Source: Brucella rhizosphaerae
Lineage (GTDB): Bacteria; Pseudomonadota; Alphaproteobacteria; Rhizobiales; Rhizobiaceae
DNA length: 64,000 nt
Direction of reading: 5' to 3'
NCBI RefSeq assembly: GCF_002252475.1
Contig: NZ_NNRK01000031.1
Coordinates: 1-64,000 of the forward strand
Part shown: positions 1 to 7,908 of the stretch, one piece after another
Position numbering within the stretch: the first letter of the stretch is position 1
How the letters are laid out: the number at the start of each line of letters is the position of its first letter
Made by a program: the position numbers and the translations under genes
Notes under the pieces: model-generated
What the model was told of the DNA's origin: nothing
Databases searched by the model: none
Seen by the model: only the letters and a program-made list of their open reading frames with translations

Positions 1-72
1 GTCATACTCTTCCGTAAAGGCATTATCGGAGAGTTCTATGCCTCGCGGCTCGGAAAGAAACTGTTCGGATAA
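1..72 (+). CDS. C-terminal fragment of a probable branched-chain amino acid ABC permease
   Basis: The window opens inside a reading frame that ends at the TAA at 70-72, leaving the last 23 codons. The peptide (VILFRKGIIGEFYASRLGKK and three more residues) has the hydrophobic VILF.KGIIG pattern followed by a basic tail that is common at the C-terminus of LivM-type inner-membrane permeases. That reading is inference from a very short fragment; another polytopic membrane protein would also fit. The gene lies 63 bases before the GMC oxidoreductase on the same strand, so the two may be cotranscribed. Confidence 0.4.
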   Translation, partial: VILFRKGIIGEFYASRLGKKLFG

Positions 73-135
73 CCGATACGTCCGGGGTCGCTCGCCTATT
101 CGATAGCGGCTCCGCTTTTTACTGGATCGAAACTC

Positions 136-1734
136 ATGACCGACACCTACGATTACATCGTGGTTGGCGCGGGCACGGCTGGCTGCGCCCTTGCGAACCG
201 CCTTTCTGCGAACCCGGACCATTCCGTGCTCCTGCTCGAAGCGGGCGGCAAAGACAATTACGCATGGATTCATATCCCCGTCGGCTATCTCTATTGCATC
301 GGCAATCCGCGCACCGACTGGTGCTTTACCACCGAAGCCGAACCGGGTTTGAATGGACGTGTGCTTGGCTATCCGCGCGGCAAGGTGCTTGGCGGCTGCT
401 CATCCATCAACGGTATGATCTATATGCGCGGCCAGGCACGCGATTACGATCTGTGGCGGCAGGCGGGTTGTGAAGGCTGGGGCTGGGATGACGTGCTTCC
501 CCTCTTCAAAAAATCTGAAGACAATTATGCGGGTTCAGATGACATGCATGGCTCAGGCGGCGAATGGCGCGTGGAAACAGCACGCCTGCACTGGGACATT
601 CTTGATGCCTTCCGCGACGCGGCTGTTGCGGCTGGAATCCCAGCAACCGACGACTTTAATCGCGGTGACAATAACGGCGTCTCCTATTTCAAGGTCAACC
701 AGAAACGCGGCATTCGCTGGAATACGGCCAAAGCCTTTCTGCGTCCGGCATTAAACCGTACGAACCTGCGCGTCGAGACCCGCGCACATGTGCGCCGTGT
801 TGAGATAGAGGAATTGCGCGCAACCGGCGTTACCTTCGATCAGAACGGAACTACCCGCACAGTGAAAGCAAAACGAGAGGTCATCCTTGCCGCAGGAGCA
901 GTCGGATCGCCACACATCCTCGAATTGTCGGGTATCGGACGCGGCGACATTCTGCAACAGGCCGGAATTCCGATTGTTCTGGAACGCAAGCACGTTGGAG
1001 AGAACCTGCAAGACCATCTGCAATTGCGCTGTGCCTATAAGGTGAGCGGAATTCCTACCCTCAATGAAAAAGCCAGCAAGCTTGCAGGCAAGGCGATGAT
1101 CGGGCTTGAATATCTGCTTCGCCGTTCCGGCCCAATGTCGATGGCACCAAGTCAGCTCGGTGTTTTCACCCGCTCTGACCCATCTTATGAAACAGCCAAT
1201 CTGCAATATCATGTGCAGCCGCTCAGCCTGGAAAAATTCGGCGATGCGGTGCACCCATTCCCTGCCTTCACCGCCAGTGTTTGCAATCTCCGTCCCGATA
1301 GTCGCGGATCGATACATCTGAAATCACCGGATCATCGCTCTCAGCCCGCAATCAGACCCAATTATCTTACCACCGAAAGCGACCGCCGCGTTGCTGCCGA
1401 TGCCATCCGCCTCACCCGCAATATTGTGGCACAGGCACCATTGCAAAAATATCAGCCGGAGGAGTTCAAGCCGGGTCCCAGCTATGAAACGCAGGAACAG
1501 CTGGAAAAGGCTGCAGGCGACATCGGCACGACGATTTTCCACCCCGTTGGCACTTGTCGTATGGGATCGGATGCGGATGCTGTCGTGGATTCGCGCTTGA
1601 GGGTAAACGGCATTCAGGGACTGCGGGTCGCAGATGCGTCTATCATGCCGTCCATCACATCAGGCAATACGAATTCACCCACATTGATGATCGCTGAAAA
1701 GGCCTCGGAGATGATTATCAGGGATGCGCTCTGA
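136..1734 (+). CDS. GMC family FAD-dependent oxidoreductase (choline/alcohol dehydrogenase-like)
   Basis: A 532-residue cytosolic flavoprotein of the glucose-methanol-choline family, the usual length for bacterial choline dehydrogenase and AlkJ-type alcohol dehydrogenases. The FAD dinucleotide-binding loop GAGTAG is at residues 11-16. GMC signature 1 (GKVLGGCSSINGMIYMRG) is near residue 85, and signature 2 (AGAVGSPHILELSGIG) is near 255. The C-terminal catalytic region has HPVGTCRMG near residue 471 and GNTNSPT further on, carrying the His/Asn pair expected at the active site. Substrate cannot be read from sequence: there is no betB or betI beside it, so calling it betA would be over-specific. 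It probably oxidises a primary alcohol or polyol and passes electrons to the quinone pool or oxygen. Confidence 0.9.
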   Translation: MTDTYDYIVVGAGTAGCALANRLSANPDHSVLLLEAGGKDNYAWIHIPVGYLYCIGNPRTDWCFTTEAEPGLNGRVLGYPRGKVLGGCSSINGMIYMRGQARDYDLWRQAGCEGWGWDDVLPLFKKSEDNYAGSDDMHGSGGEWRVETARLHWDILDAFRDAAVAAGIPATDDFNRGDNNGVSYFKVNQKRGIRWNTAKAFLRPALNRTNLRVETRAHVRRVEIEELRATGVTFDQNGTTRTVKAKREVILAAGAVGSPHILELSGIGRGDILQQAGIPIVLERKHVGENLQDHLQLRCAYKVSGIPTLNEKASKLAGKAMIGLEYLLRRSGPMSMAPSQLGVFTRSDPSYETANLQYHVQPLSLEKFGDAVHPFPAFTASVCNLRPDSRGSIHLKSPDHRSQPAIRPNYLTTESDRRVAADAIRLTRNIVAQAPLQKYQPEEFKPGPSYETQEQLEKAAGDIGTTIFHPVGTCRMGSDADAVVDSRLRVNGIQGLRVADASIMPSITSGNTNSPTLMIAEKASEMIIRDAL

Positions 1735-1856
1735 AAGTTGGTTTGACGCTCATCTTGCCCCAAAACCGTTCCGCAATTGCCCAACGCGTTTTAGAACCTG
1801 ATTCCGTTGAACAGGACGAGTGGAAATAGCAATCCGCTCACCCTTTCGTGAACGCA

Positions 1857-1890
1857 ATTTCACATTCATCATATCGTTATTTTGTGAAAT
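1857..1890 (+). promoter_or_regulatory. Inverted repeat in the metQ leader
   Basis: ATTTCACA at 1857-1864 is matched by TGTGAAAT at 1883-1890, and a second small dyad, TTATCTGATAA, follows at about 1916-1926. Both lie in the AT-rich stretch between the GMC gene and metQ, where an operator or leader structure for methionine control would be expected. No SAM-II or SAM-I riboswitch core was recognised. The function is unassigned. Confidence 0.25.
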
Positions 1891-2017
1891 AATTTTCCTT
1901 GTTTCTTATCTGATAAACGGGAATTATCGGCCTCAAGGTGGGCAGGGGGAGAAAGATCGTCTAATTGGATCGTTTTCCGGGACCGGCTCTCCAGATCATT
2001 CAGATAAGGAAAACAAA

Positions 2018-2854
2018 ATGTCGTCAGTCCTTTCCCGCTATTCGCTGACCCGCCGTGCCGGTCTGAAAGCCCTTCTCTTCACTGCTGCAGCCCTCACCGT
2101 AGGTTTTGCGAGCGCACCAAGCCACGCCGAAGACAAAACCATCAAGGTGGGCATCATGGGCGGCGAAGACGAAGACGTGTGGAAGGTTGTTGCCGAAGAA
2201 GGCAAAAAGCATGGCCTCAACATCGAGCGTGTGACCTTCAATGATTATAACCAGCCGAATGAAGCGCTGGAACGCAAGGAAATCGACGCCAACGCTTTCC
2301 AGCACAAGCCTTATCTTGACGAACAGATCAAGCAGCACGGCTACAAGATCAGCGTTGCAGGTTACACTGCTGTCTGGCCAATCGGCATTTACTCGCGCAA
2401 GATCAAGAGCCTTGACGAACTGAAAGAAGGCGCAGTTGTCGGCGTACCAAACGATCCATCGAATGAAGGCCGTGCGCTCCGCGTCCTTGAAGCCAGTGGC
2501 CTCATCAAGCTGAAGCCGGATGCAGGCATCCTCGCAACCCCAATCGACATTGTCGAAAACCCTAAGAAGATCGAAATCAAGGAACTCGATGCCGGCGTGG
2601 TAGGCCGTTCGATCGATGATCTTGATGTGGCAATCGTGAATAACGATTGGGCAGGCAAGGCCGGTCTTAAGAAGGAAGAAGCAATTGGTTGGGAATCGAA
2701 GGAAAACAACCCATACAACAACTTCATCGCGGTCCGCACCGATGATGAAAACGCCGAATGGGTCAAAAACCTCGTAGCCTCATTCCAGAACGACACTGTG
2801 AAGGCTGAACTCGACCGCGTTTACAAAGGCACAGGCATTCCAGCCTGGAATTGA
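2018..2854 (+). CDS. metQ: MetQ/NlpA family methionine-binding periplasmic protein
   Basis: Substrate-binding component of the MetNIQ methionine ABC importer, 278 residues. The ATG at 2018 is chosen because AAGGA lies just upstream and because it gives a clean signal peptide: basic RYSLTRRAGLK, a hydrophobic core, then SHA as the cleavage site before EDKTIKVG. The mature part shows the NlpA-family fold, including FNDYNQPNEALERKEIDANA and the late NNPYNNFIAVR motif. There is no lipobox cysteine, so unlike E. coli MetQ it should be a soluble periplasmic protein. metN and metI follow on the same strand, but a strong terminator-like hairpin separates metQ from them, so binding protein and transporter may be expressed at different levels. 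Confidence 0.93.
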   Translation: MSSVLSRYSLTRRAGLKALLFTAAALTVGFASAPSHAEDKTIKVGIMGGEDEDVWKVVAEEGKKHGLNIERVTFNDYNQPNEALERKEIDANAFQHKPYLDEQIKQHGYKISVAGYTAVWPIGIYSRKIKSLDELKEGAVVGVPNDPSNEGRALRVLEASGLIKLKPDAGILATPIDIVENPKKIEIKELDAGVVGRSIDDLDVAIVNNDWAGKAGLKKEEAIGWESKENNPYNNFIAVRTDDENAEWVKNLVASFQNDTVKAELDRVYKGTGIPAWN

Positions 2855-2901
2855 TGCATGCGTAGAAATAAGGCGTTGAAGCGCTTTTAACGTTTGAAAG
2901 A

Positions 2902-2935
2902 CCGCGCCGGGAAGCATTTCCGGCGCGGCTTTTAT
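2902..2935 (+). terminator. Rho-independent terminator after metQ
   Basis: A 9-bp perfect GC-rich stem (CCGCGCCGG at 2902-2910 with CCGGCGCGG at 2920-2928) and a 9-base loop, followed by CTTTTATT. It sits between metQ and metN, so it would attenuate read-through within the transporter locus. Confidence 0.8.
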
Positions 2936-3088
2936 TGACGTGTGTGAAAAAATTGCCCAAAAGCATCGGCGATGGCTCACATACAACGCGGCATTGCCCA
3001 TATGAGCCCCTCTGGCATCATTTTCATTGAAGCCTTACCGATTAGAAAGTCGCGGTTTTCCGCGGCACAAGAAGCAGAAGAAACGATC

Positions 3089-4150
3089 GTGACCACTCAA
3101 CCGCAAACCGCCGCTTTAGCGCCCATCGTCGAAATGAAAGACGTGCGCCGAATGTTCGGTGAAACGCCAGCCATCAACGGCGTTTCTCTTTCGGTTGCAC
3201 GTGGAGAGATCCTCGGCATCATCGGCCGCAGCGGGGCGGGTAAATCCACGCTGATCCGCTGCATTAATGGCCTTGAGAAACCCGATGCCGGTTCGATCAA
3301 AATCGAAGGCCGCGAAATTACGGCACTCACGGAAAACAGCCTGCAACCGGTACGTCGCCGCATTGGCATGGTTTTCCAGCATTTCAATCTGCTGTCTGCA
3401 AAGACAGTGGCACAGAACATCGCTTTGCCGTTGAAAATCGCAGGGCAGCCCAAAGCCCAGCGCGTGAAGCGTGTTGCAGAGCTGCTTGAACTTGTTGGCC
3501 TTACCGACAAGGCCAATCACTATCCTGCTCAGCTTTCAGGCGGCCAAAAACAGCGCGTCGGTATCGCACGTGCTTTGGCAGCAGAACCGGCTGTACTGCT
3601 TTCCGATGAAGCGACATCTGCGCTTGATCCGGAAACCACACAGTCCATTCTGGCCTTGTTGAAAGACATCAACACGAAACTCGGCCTCACGATCCTGCTG
3701 ATTACCCATGAAATGGATGTCATCCGCCGTATCGCTGATCGCGTGATCGTGCTCGATCATGGGGCAATCGCGGAAGAAGGACCAGTCTGGCAAGTCTTTG
3801 CGAGACCACAGGCGCCTGTCACGCAAAGCCTGCTGCATGTATTGACCCCAGAACTGCCTGTCTCCTGGCGCGAGCAGCTGGTCAGCGAAAAAGGCGATCA
3901 GGCCGTTGTTAAAATCAGGCTTTCTGGACAGGCGGCAAGAAGCACCTTCTTTAACGATATCACGGCCGCAACAGGTCTTGAGACACGTCTTATTCACGGC
4001 GGCATGGATACAATTCAGGGCGAGCCAGTCGGCACGCTTTTCATTGCCCTCCCCGCCCTGGACAAGACAAAACTCGACGCTGCCATAAATTACATCAACA
4101 CCCACGCAGACGCCACGGAGGTACTTGGTTATGTCTCAGGCGATGCTTGA
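3089..4150 (+). CDS. metN: Methionine import ATP-binding protein MetN
   Basis: ATPase of the MetNIQ importer. It has Walker A GRSGAGKST, Q-loop VFQHFNLL, ABC signature LSGGQKQRVGIARAL, the Walker B region [12 protein letters not shown] and switch His LLITHEMD. A C-terminal NIL/ACT-like regulatory domain (roughly the last 80 residues) is typical of MetN and senses methionine. The frame is open back to 2972, with possible ATG starts at 2972 and 3002. GTG 3089 is preferred because it gives about 353 residues, near the usual family length, and has a GAAG-type ribosome site upstream; the extra N-terminal residues of the longer forms have no counterpart in the conserved domain. The start remains uncertain. 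The metI start codon lies inside the end of this gene. Confidence 0.92.
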   Translation: MTTQPQTAALAPIVEMKDVRRMFGETPAINGVSLSVARGEILGIIGRSGAGKSTLIRCINGLEKPDAGSIKIEGREITALTENSLQPVRRRIGMVFQHFNLLSAKTVAQNIALPLKIAGQPKAQRVKRVAELLELVGLTDKANHYPAQLSGGQKQRVGIARALAAEPAVLLSDEATSALDPETTQSILALLKDINTKLGLTILLITHEMDVIRRIADRVIVLDHGAIAEEGPVWQVFARPQAPVTQSLLHVLTPELPVSWREQLVSEKGDQAVVKIRLSGQAARSTFFNDITAATGLETRLIHGGMDTIQGEPVGTLFIALPALDKTKLDAAINYINTHADATEVLGYVSGDA

Positions 4151-4802
4151 TCTTCTCTGGCGCTCCTTCTGGGAGACCATCATCATGACAGGCTTTTCGA
4201 GCCTGATTTCACTGGTTGTTGGCCTGCCACTCGCGCTCATCATGATTCTGACCGAACGTGGTGGACTGGCGCAGAATCTGACGCTCAACACCATTCTCGG
4301 TGCGATTATAAACGGTTTCCGCTCGGTCCCGTTCATCATTCTGCTGGTGGCACTTATTCCAGTCACACGCTTTATCGTTGGGACGTCCATCGGCACATGG
4401 GCTTCCATCGTGCCGCTGTCGATTGCCGCCATTCCATATTACGCGCGCATTGCGGAAGTTTCGCTGCGCGAAGTGGATAACGGCCTTATTGAAGCTGCAC
4501 GTTCGATGGGTGCAAACCGCTGGACAATCGTTCGCGAAGTGCTGGTGCCGGAAGCACTACCGGGTATCGTCGCGGGCTTCACCGTCACCATCATCACGCT
4601 TGTCGGTGCCTCCGCAATGGCCGGTGCAATCGGCGCAGGAGGCCTCGGCGATCTTGCAATCCGATATGGTTATCAACGCTTTGAAACCACCATCATGATT
4701 GCCGTGGTGATCATTCTGATCATTATGGTCTGTGGTGTTCAGTGGATCGGTGATCGCCTGGTTAGCCGTCTCGACAAGCGCAATCTGCGTTCAAGGGCTT
4801 AA
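4131..4802 (+). CDS. metI: Methionine ABC transporter permease MetI
   Basis: Inner-membrane permease of the methionine importer, 223 residues, with about five hydrophobic segments. The cytoplasmic EAA loop, which docks on MetN, reads DNGLIEAARSMGANRW near residue 117. The ATG at 4131 has the ribosome site GGAGGT about 8 bases upstream and overlaps the end of metN by 20 bases, a sign of translational coupling. The following GGLGDLAIRYGYQRF motif is typical of MetI. Confidence 0.94.
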   Translation: MSQAMLDLLWRSFWETIIMTGFSSLISLVVGLPLALIMILTERGGLAQNLTLNTILGAIINGFRSVPFIILLVALIPVTRFIVGTSIGTWASIVPLSIAAIPYYARIAEVSLREVDNGLIEAARSMGANRWTIVREVLVPEALPGIVAGFTVTIITLVGASAMAGAIGAGGLGDLAIRYGYQRFETTIMIAVVIILIIMVCGVQWIGDRLVSRLDKRNLRSRA

Positions 4803-4841
4803 ATTTTCACAACTTATGCGAGTTAAATGGCTTTCGAATAA

Positions 4842-4858
4842 AGCATCAAATTGATGCT
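4842..4858. repeat. Tight perfect palindrome downstream of metI
   Basis: AGCATCAA-A-TTGATGCT is an 8+1+8 base perfect palindrome, followed at once by another copy of the half-site (GATGCT at 4863-4868). It lacks a T-run, so a terminator is unlikely. The spacing and symmetry suit an operator for the AT-rich gene starting at 4951. Confidence 0.4.
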
Positions 4859-4950
4859 CTCGATGCTGAATGAAATACAATATAATTATTATGTATTTTA
4901 CTATTCTCAGAGATTTCGCTTTCTTACAAAAAATCATAGGAAGCGAAAGA

Positions 4951-5454
4951 ATGCTGAATACAGACGTTCTAAGGAAATACAATAATAATAATGAAGTATA
5001 TAGCTTCTCCGACAAAATTGGGCTTAAACAATCGTATAATAATAATGAAAATGGCCTTTTAGACAAGAAAGTTAAAAGACCTGTATTAGAAATAGCGAAA
5101 AACATCACAGCCAACGGTGACAGCCTGTATGTCCAGATGACAACAAAAGGCAGCTCTTTGGGCGCTCCTTCTATTAGCACTCCAGATAAGACCCCCGGCA
5201 TTTGCGGAGACATACTACCAAGTAAAATATTTCTGGCAAAACCGCACAATTTGAAGCCTTATACAAACGATATTCATCAAACAACGCACGCTTCTATCAG
5301 CTCTGAGAGAGCCAATGACGTCATAGATAAGATTCCTATGGATGCTGTTGAGAACGCCTTTTATACCGCAGGAGAAATTGCACCAGAGGGGTTAATTCAA
5401 TACAAAAACCCTTTTGATGAATGGGCGAAAAAATTTGTCCTTTTTCACAAATAA
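4951..5454 (+). CDS. AT-rich orphan hypothetical protein
   Basis: I do not recognise this 167-residue protein. The ATG at 4951 is favoured over upstream starts by AGGAAG about 8 bases before it. Base use is unlike the neighbours: at 4981-5040 only 16 of 60 bases are G or C. Two AAT runs encode asparagine tracts (YNNNNE and YNNNE). There is no obvious signal peptide or membrane segment; the middle is Ser/Thr/Pro-rich and the C-terminus (NPFDEWAKKFVLFHK) is amphipathic. It stands alone between metI and a convergent VOC gene. The composition suggests horizontal acquisition or a fast-evolving orphan gene. A role such as a secreted effector is possible but unsupported by any motif I can name. Confidence 0.6.
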   Translation: MLNTDVLRKYNNNNEVYSFSDKIGLKQSYNNNENGLLDKKVKRPVLEIAKNITANGDSLYVQMTTKGSSLGAPSISTPDKTPGICGDILPSKIFLAKPHNLKPYTNDIHQTTHASISSERANDVIDKIPMDAVENAFYTAGEIAPEGLIQYKNPFDEWAKKFVLFHK

Positions 5455-5472
5455 GAAGCAATATTTATAAAT

Positions 5473-5886
5473 TTATCTATTTTTTCTCTCACGAAACCCC
5501 GCTTCCAGTGTGTTGCCGTCCGGATCGAAGACAAGAGCTGCATAATAGCCCATCTCTTCCGGCCCTTGATATGCAGGCGCACCGCTTTCACTACCGCCGC
5601 CCTGAAGGGCGGCACGGTGAAATGCTTCCACATCGCCGCGACTGCTCGCATTGAACATCAGATGCAGCTGATTGCCTGGTTTGTCTTCGGGCTCCTCAGC
5701 GCCTGGCTTTGGCCCGCTGTGTATCCATAGAAAGGGCACAGGCGCCCTCTCCCCGCCACTCACGAAGAACCCTCTGTCCGAATGAGCAATGACAGCGAGC
5801 CCAAGCTTAGGCATGCAGCTTTCATAAAAAGAAAGGCTGCGGCGAAGATTTCTGCTTTGAAAGCCGATGTGATCGAAGAGCGACAT
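5473..5886 (-). CDS. VOC (glyoxalase/bleomycin-resistance) family protein
   Basis: A 137-residue single-unit vicinal oxygen chelate protein. It starts FDHIGFQSRNLRRSLSFYE, where the His is the usual first metal ligand position, and ends YYAALVFDPDGNTLEAGF, carrying the conserved DPDGN turn and the final Glu ligand. A middle segment, NQLHLMFNA, has the other typical metal-ligand strand. Members act as dimers in dioxygenase, isomerase or detoxification reactions; the substrate cannot be assigned. It is convergent with the AT-rich orphan gene. Confidence 0.85.
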   Translation of the reverse strand: MSLFDHIGFQSRNLRRSLSFYESCMPKLGLAVIAHSDRGFFVSGGERAPVPFLWIHSGPKPGAEEPEDKPGNQLHLMFNASSRGDVEAFHRAALQGGGSESGAPAYQGPEEMGYYAALVFDPDGNTLEAGFRERKNR

Positions 5887-5975
5887 AGGATTGATTATAT
5901 GGCGCCTTTAAATAAAGGAAAGCGGCGTTCCCTATTTTGGAGAACACCGCCCCTATTATTCTTTACAAGTAATGA

Positions 5976-6788
5976 TCAGCCGCGCGTACGCGCAAGACCA
6001 GTCTTGGCTGGCTGATAGTTTGCATCAAGCTGAAGTGCACGCGAATAAGAATTGGCAGCCTTCGCCTTATCGCCACGCTGTTCATAGACCAGCGCCTGAT
6101 TAGACCAGCTTTCAGCAATGTTTCCATCAAGATTGATGGCCGTATTGAAATCGTCAAAAGCATTGTCGTAGTCGCCAAGAGCAACATAGGAAATGCCGCG
6201 ACCATTATAAGGTTCAGGCGCCGTCGAATTCAGCGAAATCGCTTTCGAGAAATCTTCGATCGCCTGCTTATGCTGGCCTTTGGCCTGATAGATCAAACCA
6301 CGATTGTGATAAGCGCGACCATCGGTCGTCTGCAATGCAATCGCCTGGTTGAAATCGCTAAGGGCCTGATCGAGACGTCCGGCCAGACGGTAAACGTTGC
6401 CACGTCCGACATAGGCCGCATCATATTGCGGATTGATCTGAATCGCACGGCTATAATCCTGCGCAGCCTTGCCGCTGTCGCCCATATAGCGATAGACCAG
6501 CCCACGATTTGCATAGGCCTGATAGAAATTTGGATTAAGCGCAATAGCCTGTTCAAAATCGCGTAACGCATCCTTATAGCGCCCTGCTTTACCATATGCA
6601 GAGCCGCGCACATTATAGGCTTCAGGATCGCGTGGATTGCTCTGGATGACGCTGGTAAGCGAACTGATGTTCTCGCTCGAACCTTGCGCCCGATCAACTG
6701 AAGTCAAGGCGCTCGTGGAAGTGCTCTGACATCCGGCGACAGCAAGTGCCAGAATTACTGTTGCGGCCAACAGACTGTTTCGGGCCAT
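5976..6788 (-). CDS. TPR-repeat outer-membrane or periplasmic lipoprotein
   Basis: A 270-residue lipoprotein. The start at 6788 (MARNSLL) is chosen because it gives a compact signal sequence ending in the lipobox LAVAGC, Cys at residue 20. Longer in-frame starts exist upstream but would bury the signal peptide. The mature region is a run of about six tetratricopeptide repeats with the regular A-N/Y-N-R-G-x-x-Y pattern (AYNVRGSAYGKAGRYKDAL, AYANRGLVYRYMGDSGKAA and so on). Related alphaproteobacterial lipoproteins act as scaffolds in the envelope, but no partner is encoded nearby. It is a single-gene unit. Confidence 0.88.
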   Translation of the reverse strand: MARNSLLAATVILALAVAGCQSTSTSALTSVDRAQGSSENISSLTSVIQSNPRDPEAYNVRGSAYGKAGRYKDALRDFEQAIALNPNFYQAYANRGLVYRYMGDSGKAAQDYSRAIQINPQYDAAYVGRGNVYRLAGRLDQALSDFNQAIALQTTDGRAYHNRGLIYQAKGQHKQAIEDFSKAISLNSTAPEPYNGRGISYVALGDYDNAFDDFNTAINLDGNIAESWSNQALVYEQRGDKAKAANSYSRALQLDANYQPAKTGLARTRG

Positions 6789-6930
6789 ATTGGAGCGGTT
6801 CGATTTTCCGGCCCTCACAACAAAATTCCCGGACGAATGCATCACCTTAAAGCATGTTGGCAACGACAGCGTTCCTTTCTGTTGACCTTGGTCCAGAATA
6901 TGCACTGAAACCTCAGTCCGCTTTGCAACT

Positions 6931-7027
6931 AAAGCGTATCCTGATCCGATAGAATCAGACCGACGCTCTATTTTCTTATTTTAACGCACTTCTTACCGGA
7001 AAATCGCTTCACACTTTTCGCTATGCG
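6931..7027 (-). repeat. RIME/Bru-RS-like mosaic palindromic repeat, copy 1
   Basis: Read on the minus strand it gives module A (GCATAGCGAAAAGTGTGAAG and the matching TTTTCCGG...GTGCG arm), then a spacer with AAAATAAGAAAA, then module B (AGCGTCGGTCTGATT...GGATCAGGATACGCT). Other copies lie at 9624, 10571, 16341, 24125, 27191, 43235, 45474, 59091 and 61841. Confidence 0.7.
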
Positions 7028-7276
7028 TTCACAAGCGAGATCGCTGCTCTGCTTCGCCGGAAATACTCTTTCATCTGTTTGTTTCTATAACACAGCAAAA
7101 GGCAGCATGGAAAATGCCGCGCCTTCTCTGGATCAACGCCAGAACAAAGGTCAGGATACGACGAGCCATTTATGCGTCAAATCTTCGTCGTCAAGCTGTA
7201 GTAGCATATCTAGCTGACCAGCTTTCAAACCCCAGACATGCAAAAACCGGCGCAAGCCAGAAGCTGCACCGGAAAG
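7028..7276. other. Intergenic stretch with no recognised gene
   Basis: Together with the repeat just before it, this forms a gap of more than 500 bases between the TPR lipoprotein start and rpsU. Short open frames occur but have no ribosome sites or protein-like composition, and no RNA signature was seen. Confidence 0.5.
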
Positions 7277-7303
7277 CAAAAAGGCGCCACACAGGCAGCG
7301 CCA
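7277..7303 (-). terminator. Terminator-like hairpin after rpsU
   Basis: On the minus strand GGCGC and GCGCC form a short stem with a T-run (CTTTTTGC) directly after it, 13 bases past the rpsU stop codon. Confidence 0.6.
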
Positions 7304-7315
7304 ATTTCAGATCAA

Positions 7316-7546
7316 TCAACGAGCAGCAGGACGACCGCCGCCGATGAGACCTTCACGCTGTGCGCGCTTACGGGCCAGCTTGCGAGCGCGGCGAACGGCT
7401 TCAGCCTTTTCGCGGGCGCGCTTTTCAGATGGCTTTTCATAGTGGCCACGCATCTTCATTTCGCGGAAGATACCTTCGCGCTGCATCTTTTTCTTGAGAG
7501 CGCGGAGAGCCTGATCAACATTGTTATCGCGGACGAGTACCTGCAC
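7316..7546 (-). CDS. rpsU: 30S ribosomal protein S21
   Basis: Small basic ribosomal protein of the 30S platform that helps base-pairing of mRNA leaders with 16S rRNA. The 76-residue product begins (M)[19 protein letters not shown] and continues [19 protein letters not shown], the S21 signature, then a strongly Arg/Lys-rich alpha-helical tail. The start is a GTG at 7546; the frame is open further upstream, but S21 proteins begin exactly here and the extra residues are not ribosomal in character. A weak GGGA precedes it. Confidence 0.95.
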   Translation of the reverse strand: MQVLVRDNNVDQALRALKKKMQREGIFREMKMRGHYEKPSEKRAREKAEAVRRARKLARKRAQREGLIGGGRPAAR

Positions 7547-7908
7547 GTGTAATCCCGTATCGGTTAGAATTTCGATTGAGCCTGAGGCATTAAGGGCGTC
7601 TCTTAACGAGTTCCAGCTAATCGAGTCAACCGGTAAACGCCCAAAGGCTCCCAAGCTTCGCAGCTTAAACGCTGCAAATTGGTGGTGGCTATTACCAGAT
7701 ACCCCACCACCTGTCCACCTCCAGATGCAACTTTGCCCACCGTTGCAGATAAATAATGGCCTTATATCGATTTATAATGACTGACTGGTCCCGAATACGC
7801 TATCTGCCACCCTGTTTCGCACAATTCAGCCTCATTGCTCCAGCATAGGAGCGGTCAGGCAATTCACAGCCTTTTTCCCCTTTCAATTGATTCCTTCGCT
7901 CAAGTTTC
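7547..7908. other. Divergent intergenic region between rpsU and the membrane hydrolase
   Basis: About 360 bases that must hold the promoters of both divergent genes. An A/T-rich stretch at about 7750-7785 is the likeliest promoter area. No hairpin, RNA gene or open frame with a ribosome site was recognised. Confidence 0.45.

Noticed and set aside
1735-2017. SAM riboswitch upstream of metQ
   Set aside because: The SAM-II and SAM-I core sequences were looked for and not found; only short dyads are present.
4981-5050. AAT runs as a CRISPR or microsatellite array
   Set aside because: Only two short runs without spacers of fixed length; they encode asparagine tracts in frame.
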